Of a DNA stretch of 64,000 nt, positions 1 through 13,051 are shown in pieces. A program made the position numbers and the translations under genes. Under the pieces are notes generated by a model that made no database searches, had not been told where the DNA came from, and saw only the letters and a program-made list of their open reading frames with translations. Origin of the DNA: Adenanthera pavonina (taxonomy: Eukaryota; Streptophyta; Magnoliopsida; Fabales; Fabaceae); NCBI GenBank assembly GCA_026686845.1, contig JAIVEN010000021.1, forward strand, positions 12,666,001-12,730,000. Direction: 5' to 3'. Within the stretch, counting starts at the first letter, position 1, and every line of letters begins with the position of its first letter.

Positions 1-281
1 ACACTCAAAGTCCGGGGATAGTCAGTTCCAGTATTTGTAATTGAAAGTGTTATATCTTGATAAATATTTTTGAAACTATTAAATAATGATAATTTCTCTT
101 TTTTATTATTATATTTCGATCAAGAAGCCGCATTGGAACAAGTCAAGCATATATAATTTGAATAAAATTGGAGACACTCAAGATTCAGGAATAGTCAGTT
201 CCAGTAGTCGTTATCTTCTCTGTTGTCAACGGCGATAATCGGAGTAGACGAAAAAGAGAGAGACTTCAGATTACCTTAGGC
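1..281 (+). promoter_or_regulatory. Upstream region and 5' leader of the BSD-domain gene
   Basis: AT-rich DNA directly before the start codon at 282. A block of about 35 bases at 1-35 recurs imperfectly at 174-208 (both contain ATAGTCAGTTCCAGTA), so the leader or proximal promoter carries a 173-bp-spaced duplication. The last 70 bases are GA-rich, as in many plant 5' UTRs. I see no certain TATA box. The window starts inside this region, so the full promoter is not visible. Confidence 0.4.
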
Positions 282-3200
282 ATGGACTTCTGGAGCAAAG
301 CTCGAAGCTTTGCTGAGGAAGCTGCCAAGCGATCCCAGGACCTCTCCTTCGGCACTTCCCGATTCTCGGACATTGTAGCCGAGACCACCAAGCGCTCCAA
401 GGAAATCGTTGCTGAAGCTTCCAAGCGAGCCGATCAGATTCGAATCGAAGCCGTGAAGGGAGCCGACCACATCAGAAAGTTAACCCAGGGGATTAATCCC
501 CCCGGCGGAGTTGCGCCGCCGCAGCCGCAGCCGCAGCCGCCGCTGCCGGAGTCTTATGTAGTCAGTTGCACTCAAGAGAAGGAGCTGGAGAGCTTTGGTA
601 TCACCGAAGAATTAAGAGACTTCATGAAAGGGATCACTCCTAGCACGTTTCGAGATTTCCCTCTCGAAGGTATTTAACTAGTTATTTTGGCTACTGTGGA
701 TTATAACCGATCGTCTGTCGATACTCTTACAATTATGAGTATCCAAAGGTCGAGTAGTGGACCTTTTAATCTTACTGAGCAACTCTGAAGTCTTTGTGAT
801 TCGACAATTTGATTTAGCTAATTTAGGGCACTGACATTCGTTCTTCATATGACAAATTTATCTGACTCCTGGCTCCTATTGGCAGATGATACGCAACTTT
901 CTGATGTTCCTACGATTTCTAATGTTAGGAAGGATCTTACTGAGTGGCAGGAAAAACATGCCAATCTTGTTCTGTCTACCGTCAAGGTAGCATCACTCTT
1001 TGTCGCAGAACTTCTATATAATTAGGAGACCAAAGTATCTGGTTACTCGGTAACCTAAATGTTTACCCTGTTAATCCTTAGCTTACTTGAATCAGATGAA
1101 TTGGGGGTTCCATAAAAATGGGAAATTTTCAAAGTAATGCAAGGCTATGAGTGGAATCAACTTTAATTCACCACATGCTTTGTCAATGCTTTCAATCACC
1201 TAGAGAGAAGGACCAATTATAAGCAATCATTTCTTCTGTTTAACTTGTAAAACTTTGGAGAGTACGGTAGGTGTCCGATGCAGATATGAGTGTTAGGACT
1301 GGCCCATGAGGTTTTAAAAAGGGTGATGTCTTTGCTTGTCCATTTTCCCCAAGCATTGGTTCATGTGGTAAGGATTCAGATAGACATGGGATATCCTTCA
1401 AAATTAAACCCTTCCCTTTAATACAGAAATTAAAATAATAAGATCCTTAGGTTGGATATGATGTGCTTAACAGCTATCAACTTCTGAAGTAATTACGAAG
1501 TATATAAGGATTGTCTTAGTTAACTAGGTTACTCAGTAAATTGGAGCTGATGTCTGTAGTGTATTGAGCCAGAGTTAACAGCTTCAAACAGCAGCAAGGT
1601 GAAACTTATTATAACCAATTATAGTAAATACAGGCTATCATGATCACTTTATGAGATGTTTGTTATTATGCTTCCTTAGCCTGTATATGGAGCAAATCTA
1701 GGTCTCAAAGACAGCTTATCATAATGCTAATCTAGCATGAATACATAATAAGATATGTCAACTGGATGTACAAGCTGTAGCTGGTATAGCATGACAAGTC
1801 AATTTGTCTAATATATGAACTACATTTTCTTTTAATTACAAGAATGAAACATTTTGCATTCTCACTATTCTTTTAATGCTTTGTTGCAGGAGATTTCAAA
1901 TTTAAGGTATGAGCTGTGTCCACGTGTAATGAAAGAGAGGAAATTTTGGAGAATATATTTTATACTTATGAACAGCCATATTTCACCGTAAGTAATCTTT
2001 AGTATTTTATATTTTATATATAACATTTTATTGCCTCAGAATTTTGACTTAGCCTCTGATGTGGAATGTTTTGTCACAAGCAAGTTTGATACAGGATCAA
2101 TTAATCTTTGTAGATTGAGAAAACAATATAATAATGTACTTCAGGCATTGATAATTGTCAAGTGAAACTTAATGGTAGGCGCTTAATATATACCAATTGT
2201 TACATGTTGGTTAAATTTAGGAAGGTTTATGCTGTCGTCTGGGCTATCAAATGATGTAAATTTGACATTGAGAAATGAAAGACCTATTCAAGAGGTATCA
2301 ACTTATATTGTCCTCTGGAATTCTGGAAAGAAATCCCTGGAAATTTGTACTTTTATATTGTTCAAAATTTAATTTGGATCACTAACAGGGAGCCAACAAT
2401 ATCTGAATGCTATTATCCAGTTATGTTGGTTGAATCTTCTGAAAGAACTTAGTGTGTTGCTTGGTCTGCTTGATAAATAAAAAATAAATTATATCTTCAT
2501 AGTTTATCAGAAGAACTTAGTGTGTTGTTTGGTCTGCTTGATAAATAAAAAATAAATTATATCTTCATAGTTCATTAAAAAAATATATAGTAATAGATTT
2601 AGTGACAGTTTTAGTCCAAAAATGAAAAACCAAGGTTCTCATGAAAATACACACACGCAGACATGCACACTTGTACATGCTTTATACAGAGAATTTTCTA
2701 GAATTCCCTTCACTCTGCTGCACTTTTATGTAGCTAGGTAGGGTATAGGTGTATATGTGTGTTAAAATATCTTTTCTTATAATTTCTCATAGCTACGAGA
2801 AGAGGTACATGGAGGAAGCTGAGCTAGAATCATCTGAACAGGTAGAAGATAAGAAAGCCATTGAACCACCAGAAAAAGAAGGAAAAGATGGGGAAGCAAT
2901 TAAACCACCGGAAGAACAAGTAAAAATTAAAGCAATTGAACCACCAGAAGTTGGATTGACTTCCAATCAGGAAGAGCAGGAAGTGAAAAGGGAGAACAGA
3001 ACTTCATCAGCTGAGCAAGATTTGGATGAGTTTCTTCTGGGAGATACAGGAGACATTGATGATGACCCAGGTACAGCAAAATTAGTTAAGATGATTGAAC
3101 TATGTTCATTTTTGAGGGGGAAAAAACGCTGGGGGGTTTGCCTAGTTTTTTGAGTCCTAGAATTAACCATGCAAGCAAATGGAGGTTGAGTTATGCCAAT

Positions 3201-3973
3201 GCAATTTATCTATCGCATCTTCTGGCTTATGTTGTCCTTCTGATTTAGGAGTAAATTTCCCAAGTATCAGTCCTTTAGTTATTTTTTTCGCTGAACCGAA
3301 TGATTTATCATTTCAGTAGACCAATCCAACTAGATGGAATACTCTTTTCTCTCGTTAGTTGTTTGTCTGTTTGTTATTCTAGAGCCTCAAACAGTAATAG
3401 TTAGTGTGATCATATGGGAATCTTTTTGCAGAATCTGAATTAATATATTATATGGATAGTTCATGGATGAATTTAAACTTCAATGAGTTTATGTGTGTAT
3501 TTCCAATCATATTTGCCAATGATCTCTCTGGTCTTTCAGATGATGGTCCTGGGGACTTTGATGATGATTTGGATAAACTGGCCGATAGTTCGGTAAGTGT
3601 GATATGCTTGATACTAGTTTCAAACTAAATCTTTTTTCTCTTATTGTTATTACTTTTTATTTCTTCAAAAATTTCCCCTGCCTCTCACCAAGTGCTGTGT
3701 GCATTATTTTTGGTTTTGCTAGGCTTGCCTTGAAAAGTGCTTGTGAACTGTTGAGTTTTAACTTGATTTTGTTCTGGAGTTCTTTTTTTTTTTTTAAATT
3801 GGAGAGTTTGAACTCTAGACGTTTTTTTCCAGAGCTCTGGACATTATTCATATATTCACTTCACCTTTACCACTTGAGGTAGTTGAGGTGGCTAATTGTC
3901 TTGCATTTCATGGTACTAATTTTATGTTAAAACTTGCTTGATTCCACAGGATGATGAGAAGGGGAAATCATAG
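282..3973 (+). CDS. BSD-domain protein (six exons, 313 aa)
   Basis: Six exons join in frame with GT..AG introns: 282-669, 886-986, 1890-1987, 2793-3070, 3540-3592 and 3950-3973 (TAG at 3971-3973), giving 313 residues. Residues 1-60 are an Ala/Lys/Arg-rich helical region that begins with MDFWSKA. A Pro/Gln-rich linker lies near 75-90. The BSD fold spans roughly 105-200, with the paired Phe182-Trp183 that defines the family in KERKFWRIYF, encoded by exon 3. The tail is acidic and carries three copies of AI[EK]PPE, then Asp-rich runs. BSD domains occur in TFIIH p62 and in synapse-associated and DOS2-like proteins; plants have several uncharacterised members of this shape. Molecular role is unknown, although chromatin or transcription-related binding has been suggested for the domain. 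The start is the first ATG after a stop-containing leader, and MDFW is typical of plant homologues. Exon borders were checked by phase, not by cDNA. Confidence 0.9.
2444..2579. repeat. 68-bp tandem duplication in intron 3 of the BSD gene
   Basis: Two nearly identical 68-bp copies (2444-2511 and 2512-2579), each starting AGAACTTAGTGTGTTG and ending near CTTCATAG. They lie wholly within the intron 1988-2792, so the coding sequence is unaffected. Only a few differences are visible, which suggests a recent duplication. Confidence 0.95.
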
Positions 3974-4298
3974 ACATTGATCGAGAGTTGGTGGCTTTGT
4001 AAATGTGGTTATATCATACTGGAGCATGTTTATGACAACTTGTTGCGTCAGCTAATGTCATTATATCAACATATGTTCATTCCAAGCCTGTTTTAGCCGT
4101 TAATTCTACATTGTGTTATTAGGTTCATCCTGGTTTGGGGCAGAACAGAAGGTTACTTGGGACTGCTATGGTAAATAATACTTGTTTAGTTGTTAATAAA
4201 AAAAATAATAATAATAATACTTGTTTTATAATGTCAACTTTTGTCATGCATTTATTGCTGTCCATTAGAGCTTCTGTATAGTGTCTCTCAACACGAGG

Positions 4299-4304
4299 AA
4301 TAAA
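4299..4304 (+). terminator. Candidate polyadenylation signal AATAAA of the BSD gene
   Basis: AATAAA lies about 325 bases after the stop codon and is followed by T/GT-rich sequence. This is a plausible 3' end for the BSD-domain transcript. Plant signals are loose and other A-rich sites nearby could serve. Confidence 0.4.
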
Positions 4305-6742
4305 CTTGTATATATTGATGTACATACTATTTGTAGAATTCTCCTTTGTGTTCGTATCAAAAAAGAATTCTCCTGTGTGTGGAATGGGTAAAAGTTTGAA
4401 GCGAATGTTATTTACCCAGAGTCACAGAATATGAAAGCAATGAAATTGAGGAGATTACTTTGTTTGTGCATTTCATCAAAATTTAACATTAAAGACGGGG
4501 AAAAAGTGAACTGAAAAATAAATTATATAGTGGTAATAATTTAAGTTACACAATTATTTATTTCTAAATTTTAACTTAATGAAAAACAGAGAGATTAATA
4601 TGCGAATCTATTTGTGTATTCCCACTGCAGTCAAAACTGGACTGGACCGTCCAATTTGATTGGTCAAATTGATTCCTGATCCAATCTAATTAAGGAAGAT
4701 GATCACTATTATTTAGGTTTGGTGAAAATTAGTTCTATATTATTTTTTTAAACAAAATTTTAAAATATTTTTTAGTTTTTAAGATAAAATAATATCATTT
4801 TTAGTGTAAAATATTTTTTTTTTCTATATTATAATATTATGTAAGTATTATTATAATACATAAATATTAAAAATTATATATTTACTTAATAAATAATATA
4901 ATAATAGATTATTAGTTTATTATTTTGAACTCGAAATATAATTATAATTAAATATTAATTTATTTAGATTTAAATATTGAGTTATAAAATTTATTAATAA
5001 TTTGTTTGTGGTGAATAATAGATTGATAATTTAATATTATTTAGTTTGAAATTTTAATTAAGTTATAAAATTTGTTTAAATTTATATCATTTGTCTTAAA
5101 TATATTATTTTAATTACTACCAGTCCGATCTCATTTCGACCTCTGTTGAATCTTGAATCAGTGTCTTATTTAGTTCAATACTCAGTCATGTTCTGATAAC
5201 ATTGTGTTTTCCCCGCTCCATTTGGGTGACCTCACAACAAAAAACAAAAATTTATTCTGATGTTTTTTTTCCTTTTTTTTAATTATCATTTTGTTCCCAA
5301 ATTGACATACTTTCTTAGCCCCCCGGATTGACTGTGAAATGTGTGAATGGGAGCTAGTAAGATATGTTTGAGGAGGTATAAAAGCAAGTGTAAAATTTTA
5401 TTTGATTGAGGGTGTAAAAACGGGTTATTTTGTACAGTGTCTACAGACATTTTAAGCAACAAAGTTCACAAGATTATTTACGCTGGGCCCTCCTCTGGTA
5501 CTCCAGTACTGCTGCTCTCAAGTATTTGTCCTTTGAAATTTTGCGAAATCTCTCACACAACGGACCTTGTCTTCAATTTTATTTTAAAAGAAAAACATAT
5601 TCAATTTCTCCGCAGATTCATTCCTACAAATTTTTTTGTATATCTAACTAAAACTTTTATTTGTAAATTTAAATTTAAAACTGAAATATTACACATTCTA
5701 CCTAAATATAGAGAGATAAAGATAGATACACACATAAATCTGGGGAGGATTTGCTGTGCAGTGAAATGCAGAAGGGGGAGAGAGAGAGAGAGAGAGATGT
5801 GAGAATCTTGGGACAACTAGAAAAGAAAAAGCCTGAATTTCCCAGTCAAATTTGTGGGTGTGAATTTTATGACTATGCACGTCATTCATTTGCCTGAAGG
5901 ATTTATTAAAGTGTAGACTAATATAAATTGAATTGGGTAAGATTTTTTTACATAATAAATTTTATTATCAAATATTTAATATGATTATATTTCTAAAATT
6001 TAAACTCGAGATTTTTTATTAAACTGGTACAATTCTTAACAATTAAGTCAAGCAAATTTTCAAACCGAATTATTGGTTGTCTTAAGTGGATATACAATGC
6101 CAGAAAGAGATTAAGATCCACTTTAGATCTGGATAACTGTTTCGTTGTCTTTTTCCGGCAAGCAACTTCCCATCCCATGCATTTTAATACTATTTTCCCA
6201 ATGCTTTACAAAATAATATTTCCTTTCCCCGTGAGGCCTTGACTCTTACCCGAACGATGTTTTCCAATCATGTCTTTCTTAACATTTTAATTCCCTTTTT
6301 CTTTTCTTCCTTCTCCAAATCTGTGTCTTAGCCTCCCTTGTTTCCTTGGGCATGGTCATTGTATTTAATTATTGATGAATATATCCTAACGAACCTTTGA
6401 ATGTGGGCAGTTTCCTAAGCTCTACCCACATTTTAAAATTTTCAATCCTTGGTTTTGTTTGATTTCGTTCAGTCGGATATTTCGATTCAACTTTTGTCTG
6501 GATAGTAAAATCATATTTGTAGGCCGACATTTTATAGATACACAATTATTTGTTTACAAACGACAAATTTTTAATTTATAACTTGTCTATTTTCTCTTGA
6601 TATTACCATCATTTTTGAAAAAACTAACAAATAAAATATACTATTTTTTAATATTTAGCTAAGTTATGTATAGTAATCCTCTTGATTTAAAAATTTAATT
6701 CAAATTCTCTAGCATTAATATAGGAGTAGTATAATGCAAAAA
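4305..6742. other. AT-rich intergenic DNA with a possible decayed MITE
   Basis: No gene is supported. At 4626-5200 a GC-richer start (AACTGGACTGGACCGTCC) and a GC-richer end (CCAGTCCGATCTCATTTC, then CAGTCATGTTCTGATAAC) bracket very AT-rich DNA, which recalls decayed plant DNA elements, but I could not settle clean termini. A (GA)n microsatellite occupies 5778-5797. Open frames here are short and AT-driven. Confidence 0.4.
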
Positions 6743-7483
6743 GGCAAAAGTATACTTTGAGGTAAGTTTTTATTCAGTCATTTTAATTTTATTAAGTTTC
6801 ATTTTAATTTTTTAACATTTTTTATAAGTCAGAAAATAAATCCTTTAACTTTTAAAATATAGTAAAAAGATTTTCTAATTACTAATACCATTAAATAAGA
6901 TTACAAAAATGATGACTTAGGATGACTTGATATGCTCAAAAGACAACTTATTAATATTATTATATATTTATTATTCTTATAATTATAATTATTGGCAAGA
7001 ATATTATAAATATAATTGAAATAATTTTATAGTCTTCAAATAACAATAACATTAAAAATAAAATAAAATTGCATATGCTTCCATGCATCTTTCACACCCA
7101 CAGCTGAGAAAAATTATTAGATAAAGACGTACTGCGAATTTAGTAATTTTTCCCAACTACAAATGTGAAAGATGCAAGAAAGCTTATTAACAAATATATA
7201 TTAATATTATTAATAGGATGTATTTTGAACATGTCAAGTCATCATTTTTTGTTATCTTATTTAACCGTGTTAGTAATTAAGAATTTTTTATCATATTTTA
7301 AAAATTAAAGAATTACAATAATACTTAATAAAATTAAAAAACCAAAATAAGAGTGGACGCAAACGTAAAATAGCAGGGGGCCAAACTTTTATATATATAT
7401 ATATATATTAATAATCTGCACCCTATAAGGCAAATTGGCATGAAATTTACTCAAAATTAAGTAACTAAAAGTATACTTATGCC
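6743..7483. mobile_element. Fold-back MITE-like element
   Basis: The ends are inverted copies: GGCAAAAGTATACTTT at 6743-6758 against AAAGTATACTTATGCC at 7468-7483, 15 of 16 matching. The arms continue inward as an inverted repeat: the TGACTTAGGATGACTTGATATG region against CAAGTCATCA, and TGCATCTTTCACA (7083) against TGTGAAAGATGCA (7164). The interior has no coding capacity. The A-rich flanks hide any target duplication. The terminal sequence resembles non-autonomous plant DNA elements; I cannot assign the superfamily. Confidence 0.55.
7390..7409. repeat. (AT)n microsatellite
   Basis: About ten AT dinucleotides inside the right arm of the fold-back element. Confidence 0.9.
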
Positions 7484-8060
7484 AAAAAAAAAACTTCTAA
7501 ATTTTTCTGTCAATGAATTTAACTTTTTGTAAGATAAAACATCTTTTTTTCAGTGTTTTCGCTATCACGTCAACAACCAAAATTATATTGTTATACTAAA
7601 ATCTAACACCAACTTACTTTTCTTTGTTTTGGAAAAAAAACTTACCTTTGTTATTTTACTAATAATGCATTTTGCACATTAGTTTATTTTTCTAAGAAAA
7701 ATATATTAAAAAAAAGAATTTGTAATACACATATATCAAATATCAGAAAAATTGAATGAAATCCTTAAAATAAAAACATATAATTAGCCAAACTTCAAGA
7801 CAATAAATATAATTCAATATATATATAACCAACAATGTTTAAATCATATTATTTTCACTTCCGCACTTTAAACTAAGTACTTTACACGGTGTAAACAAGT
7901 CATTTATATCAAATATTAATATTATAACAATAATACCATATGATGTTGACATGAGTGATATAAACTCTTGTCATTAATTTAAACAAGTGGTTGAGATTTA
8001 ATTTTTAGCCTTTATATATAATACATATTTAATTGGAAGGGGTTAATCTTGCTTTCAAGA
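7484..8060. other. AT-rich intergenic DNA, no gene seen
   Basis: I see only low-complexity AT-rich sequence with scattered A and T runs. No open frame, tRNA-like fold or terminal repeat stands out. Confidence 0.5.
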
Positions 8061-9850
8061 TGTGTTTGGTTGGGGAGGTTTTGGGGTTTTTTGAAGGGAG
8101 GGAAGGGGATTAAATCTCCACCTCTTATTTGGTTCAAAAAATTAGAGGGGATTATAATAATCTCCCTACCCCACTTTTAAATCTTCCCAAATTATGGTAT
8201 TTTGGAAGGAAGGAATACTTATTACTTAATCCCCTTAAATTTCATCCTGTACCAAACAAAAATTCATTAAACTCCAATCTCCTCCCATCCATTCCAGCAA
8301 AATAAGATGTTAAATTGGCTAGTCATTCAAGAGGGGAATGAATTGGGTGTTGCAAAATTTTTTCCTTTGTGATGAACAATCCAATGTATCAATATGAAGC
8401 ACAAAGCCAATGGCAAATGGAGTATAGTTAGAAAATGGAGCTTGAGATAGAGAAAAAATCAAGATAGCCAAATTTATATTGGTTCAGTTTAATCATTTGA
8501 CCTACATCCAGTCCCTAAGTAATCCACTTGAGATTTTTCACTATATCTCATAAGTTTGATCTAGACACTTGTAAAATTTTAGTACATTCCAAACTTCTTC
8601 ACCAAGCCTGCGCTCTCCCACATCTTCCCTGGTATGATTACAAATTTCCTCAAGGTAACCTAATTTTGAGTAATCCCTCTAGGATACCTTACCTAGAGAA
8701 TCTCTCTTACCAAGAGAAGATGATTACAAATGGTAAACTCTCACTAATTACAAATAGTAGATACAAACACTGAAACTCAAAGAATTATCTAAGTATGGTA
8801 GGTAGTACTTTGAATGAATGTAACAACATTTTGGTTTTAGAATACTTAATGTTGTTACCCACCACCTTAAATCCGATCTTGTATATAGATTTCAGCTTAA
8901 TCTAATTGTTAGAAATGAGAACTAGCCGTTACTAAGTGAGATATAATATTAACTTGCAGCATTAAATTTGTTTCAAAGGTTTGTCCACAAACGTGACAGG
9001 TTAGTGGACAAAGCTTGCTGGTTAGTAGATAAACTTAGAGGCCTAGTTGACAAAACTATTAACTCAGAAAATGTATAGCTTTTGGGTTAGTCAGATTAAA
9101 AAACAAACCTCATAGGCTAGTTGACTATCATTCCTTGATCGAGAGAAAACATTTTTTGTAAAGTAGCTTTTCCTTTTAATCTATCACCTTTAGTCCACTA
9201 ACGTCTTTCCCAAAGGCAAGAACGTTAATAAATATCAGAGGTTAGTCCACAAACTTTAATGTTTAGTCCACTAAACTAACTTTAACATAAAAATAACTTT
9301 GAAAAACATTGAACTAACTACTAAAACTCAATCTAAAAATCATATATGAATAGTGGTAAAAAAATAAAGTAAGTTTCAAAGTTAAATCACCATACATCCT
9401 AAGAAAAATAAACAAATACAACATTCGGGTTTACATTTTCTCGTGGATTCACTTGCTTTCTTCAAATTATCTTGTTCTCTTAATATCATCATATTCTTTC
9501 AGTTCTTGAAGCAACATTTCTTTGTCTTTATCTTTGAGTTGAGTATGATATTGATAATTTATTTCTCCATTTTAATGTTCACTCTTCTTTTTCTTGGACA
9601 ACCTACACTGAATAGGGCTCTCTTCAAACAAAATAGTTAGTTCAATTCATATCATATGATAAGCATGATATAATGAACATTAAATGTACATATCAAGCAA
9701 ACTTTTTACTTTACTATTTGATATCATTAAAACTAATCATGTTGATCATTAGACCTAACATAAGAAAATTTTAAAATCCCTCTAATTCCTTCCACTAAAA
9801 ATCCCTTTAATTTCCTCCCCTCTAATTTCCTTACTTGAACCAAACAGACT
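8061..9850. mobile_element. MITE-like element split by a solo LTR
   Basis: The outer ends are inverted: GTGTTTGGTTGGGGAGG near 8062, and a right end whose complement reads CTGTTTGGTTCAAG (9834-9847). Both are followed inward by GGGGA/GAGGGG-rich blocks in complementary orientation. Removing the solo LTR (8308-9760) and one TAAGA copy leaves about 330 bp, a normal MITE size. TCA flanks both ends loosely, so the target duplication is not proved. Superfamily not assigned. Confidence 0.45.
8308..9760 (-). mobile_element. Solo LTR of a copia-type element, TSD TAAGA
   Basis: The block runs TGTTAAATTGG...AGACCTAACA and is flanked by identical 5-bp repeats TAAGA (8303-8307 and 9761-9765). Near its left end it matches the R/U5 part of the copia LTRs at 43535 and 54058: GAGGGGAATGAATTGGG, then TTTGACCTACATCCAGTCCC and CACTTGAGATTTTTC. 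It therefore belongs to a related but clearly different family in minus orientation. No internal domain is present, so it is a solo LTR left by LTR-LTR recombination. The U3 part (8978-9290) carries its own short motif, TTAGTCCACAAAC, in both orientations. Confidence 0.88.
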
Positions 9851-10623
9851 CTCAGTTTTCGAAGGAGATTAGTGTCTTCTTTTTTTAAAAAAAAAAATTG
9901 TTTGTGATCAATTCAAGTTATTTTATTCCTCAATATAGAATAATATATATTTATATATATATATATTTATAAGCCTGCATTATTTATAAATTATTTAAAA
10001 GTAATATTCGGTTCCTAAAGGCCAATTCATATCAGGAGAATGATGAACGTGACAAAAATGCCACAACTAAAATATGCAACTCAAGTGTTGGTTTCCTCCT
10101 TGTGCTGCTTGTTTAAGTTTATATAGTAATTTAAAATAATAGTAAATAGCATCTTACCATAACGGTACTAGCCATAGACAATGGAGACAAAATTAAAATT
10201 GACGTTAGGAGAAAGAGAAAATATAGAAACGTTAGGAGGATGTTGGAGTCATGTTTTGCCTTCATATCCTAATTAATGAGTATTTACAGTGACACTTCAC
10301 CATTTGGTCATTTTATTTTCTTATCAAGTATATCAACTAGCCCATAAGCACGTGAGTGAAAGAGAAAATATGTACGCAAAATATATTTTTCATATTTGCT
10401 TTCTCATCAATTCGAAATCCCCCCCTCCCCCCAACAAAAACAAATTCTAGATAGAATGACACCAACAAATTATATACATATATTATTTTTGTATATAAAT
10501 ATAATTTTTTTGGACCAATGAATAATTTTATATGTAGCAATTATAGAAACGAAAGAGAACGCAAGAATTTTGCATTTGAGCAGTGGTTCAGTCACTAGAG
10601 TTTGTCTATTATTTTATTGTCCA

Positions 10624-10689
10624 TGAAAGATACTAATATTTAATATGATAGATTAATGAAAGAGACTAATATTTAATATGATAGATTAA
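10624..10689. repeat. 33-bp tandem duplication
   Basis: Two copies of a 33-bp unit (10624-10656 and 10657-10689) with one visible difference (AGATACT against AGAGACT). The unit contains TTTAATATGATAGATTAA. Confidence 0.95.
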
Positions 10690-11175
10690 TGTATGATGCT
10701 TCAAAAATGGACTACTATAGTACCTCAAACATATACCACCTTAAACACTTTTTCATCGTGCGTTATTGTGGTCATATTTACGTCTATCATTTGCCAACAT
10801 GGTTTGGTTTGATTCTCAGCATAATTTAATTTAATTTTTTTTAATTAATTCATTCCTAATTGATATGATTGAGATGAGAAGCCGAGATGACTTTAATTAC
10901 TACAATGTGTGCAACGCTACAACTCCAAAAAATAATTAAACTTTGTAACAAAAATTGTTCCATGCATATGTATCAAATTTGTAGATATCAATATATAATT
11001 AAATTTATAATAATTTACACTATTTACAAGTCATGAATAGTATAGTACATTTTTCAAATTCCAAACATAGAGAAAAAAAAACAGATTTCATGAATATGAA
11101 ATATTAAAAAAAGGATAAAATATATCAATATATAATTTTAATAAATAAAATTGTAATTAATTACTGAATGTGTGG

Positions 11176-11178
<3 letters not shown>

Positions 11179-11234
<56 letters not shown>
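11179..11234. repeat. Compound (CT)n(CA)n microsatellite
   Basis: Nineteen CT dinucleotides (11179-11216) run directly into nine CA dinucleotides (11217-11234). This is a probable length-polymorphic locus. Confidence 0.97.
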
Positions 11235-12890
11235 TTCACACATTGTATACTGATATTTGGAATAACAGTAGCCTATATGTATTATTTTTGTTGACAAGTT
11301 TCCATCGCATGTTGATGAAGAGCTTTCTGAATTTGTTATCTGCGTATATAATTAATGTCATCAAATCATATATTATTTCTTATTTAAATTTTCTCATTAT
11401 ATTTTTTCCTTAATTGAACTAGTTGCTTATTTGTATAAATGTTATTTTTTGTTAACTAAACAAAATGTTTGTAAGAGGAGTTACAATGTTCATGATTGGT
11501 AAGGCTTTCTAAATTTTTAATATATATATATATATATTTGTATTGATGTTATTTTTACAAATATGTCTACGTTAAATTATAAAAAGAACTTTGAAATTAA
11601 TTTGGGCATAGTATCTACATAAACTTAAAAGTTTAAGTGATTATTTTTCAAGTTTTAAAGGTTTTGGGATTATTTGCATATGACTTATATATGAATTTAG
11701 AAAAAAATTGTGTAATTTAGTCAAAATTTTATTACAATATTCAATAAATACTCTCAACTCATTAATTTCCTTTTGCTTTTCCAACAAAAAAATAAATAAA
11801 TTTTCATTTTTTTAAATAATTTGATCAATAACTGGCTGCTTTTATTCATTGAAGCTTTCTTGTGCTGGCTGAGAAAACCTCATCAATACCTAAAAATAGA
11901 TCAATCTATGTATTTGGTTCATATATTCATATACTTGTGAGTTGTGATTCCTTACCTACTCCAATTAGGGATCGCACTCATTTAGCAGTACTCCACAACC
12001 AATCTTAATTATAATTACGTGCACGCATAAATCAAGAACTTCATAATCATATATAATTAAAAATAGGTTAAGAGTAAATTCATTTGACAGAATATATTAT
12101 ACCAATCAAATACACCAACTTTAACATCAATCACACCCATATTTATTCAGCAAATCATACGTACAAGTAGAACGCCACCTTCATATCATCATATGAATCC
12201 TTCGGAATCATACGAACCATTCCCAATCACTATAAGGTTCCTCTCATATGTTACAAACCTTTTGAAAATGATCGTTAATTTCTTAATTAATTTTGTTTAA
12301 CGGTGTCCTAAATATAGCATATATCATGCATGATTTTCAATTTTATGGTTTAAATTTAATTAATTTGGTTCCTTAATTTATAAATTTATATTCTATATCT
12401 CCACACAAGTGTATTTAAAAGAGATTATAAAAGTAATTATAATATATAACTAGGATAAATACATTGTGTCAATAAAAATTGATTTAGTTGATAAAGATGT
12501 AACCCATATTCCACTAAGATATAAATTTAAATTTCACTATTAATATAAATATATCATTAATGTGTAATTTATAAATATCTCTTTGTAAGTATTCTTTTTA
12601 AGTTATAAACTATGCTTTAGCTTAGTCCTCAAATCTAAATCACGTAAGTTTTTTTTTTTGTTAAAAAAGAATAAGTACGGTGTATTTGTACAACACGTAC
12701 CCTTCGTAACATATTTCTTTTTATATATTTTATATTGATCAAATATTTAAAATACATGATCCCAGCATGTACTGTCTCACAAGCACGGGACCCATGTAGT
12801 ACGGACTTTCTTGTCTGAAAAAATATCAGCAATGAGTGTGCCACGTTCATAGACCATTCACCTCACCGGAGATGGCGATCTGAAGATACA

Positions 12891-12900
12891 GACACGTGTC
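12891..12900. promoter_or_regulatory. Perfect G-box palindrome GACACGTGTC
   Basis: A palindromic CACGTG core in a GC-raised island (12855-13050). The same ten bases occur at 16443-16452. The CACGTG core is the binding site of plant bZIP and bHLH factors. No nearby gene start is visible, so function is not shown. Confidence 0.3.
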
Positions 12901-13051
12901 CAAATTAATGATCGTATGGTCGTAATAAGTGGAGAGAATTCGCGGGTTGCTTGTTAACGGCGGGACCGACAATTAGACGGAAGCCTAACGGCGAGGATAT
13001 GCCAATGGTACACGTTAGGACTTAGGACGCTTGTCTCATCTTTGTGGGACT

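Larger units (their letters stand above)
9856..13051. other. AT-rich intergenic DNA, no gene seen
   Basis: Mostly A/T runs. It holds a short tandem duplication, a compound microsatellite and a poly-C patch near 10420. From about 12855 to 13050 the sequence becomes GC-richer and non-repetitive (CACCGGAGATGGCG, AACGGCGGGACCG). That could be a relic of a promoter or gene, but no coding frame is visible. Confidence 0.45.

Noticed and set aside
11168..11413. Open frame with Ser-Leu and Thr-His repeats
   Set aside because: Produced by translation of the (CT)n(CA)n microsatellite.
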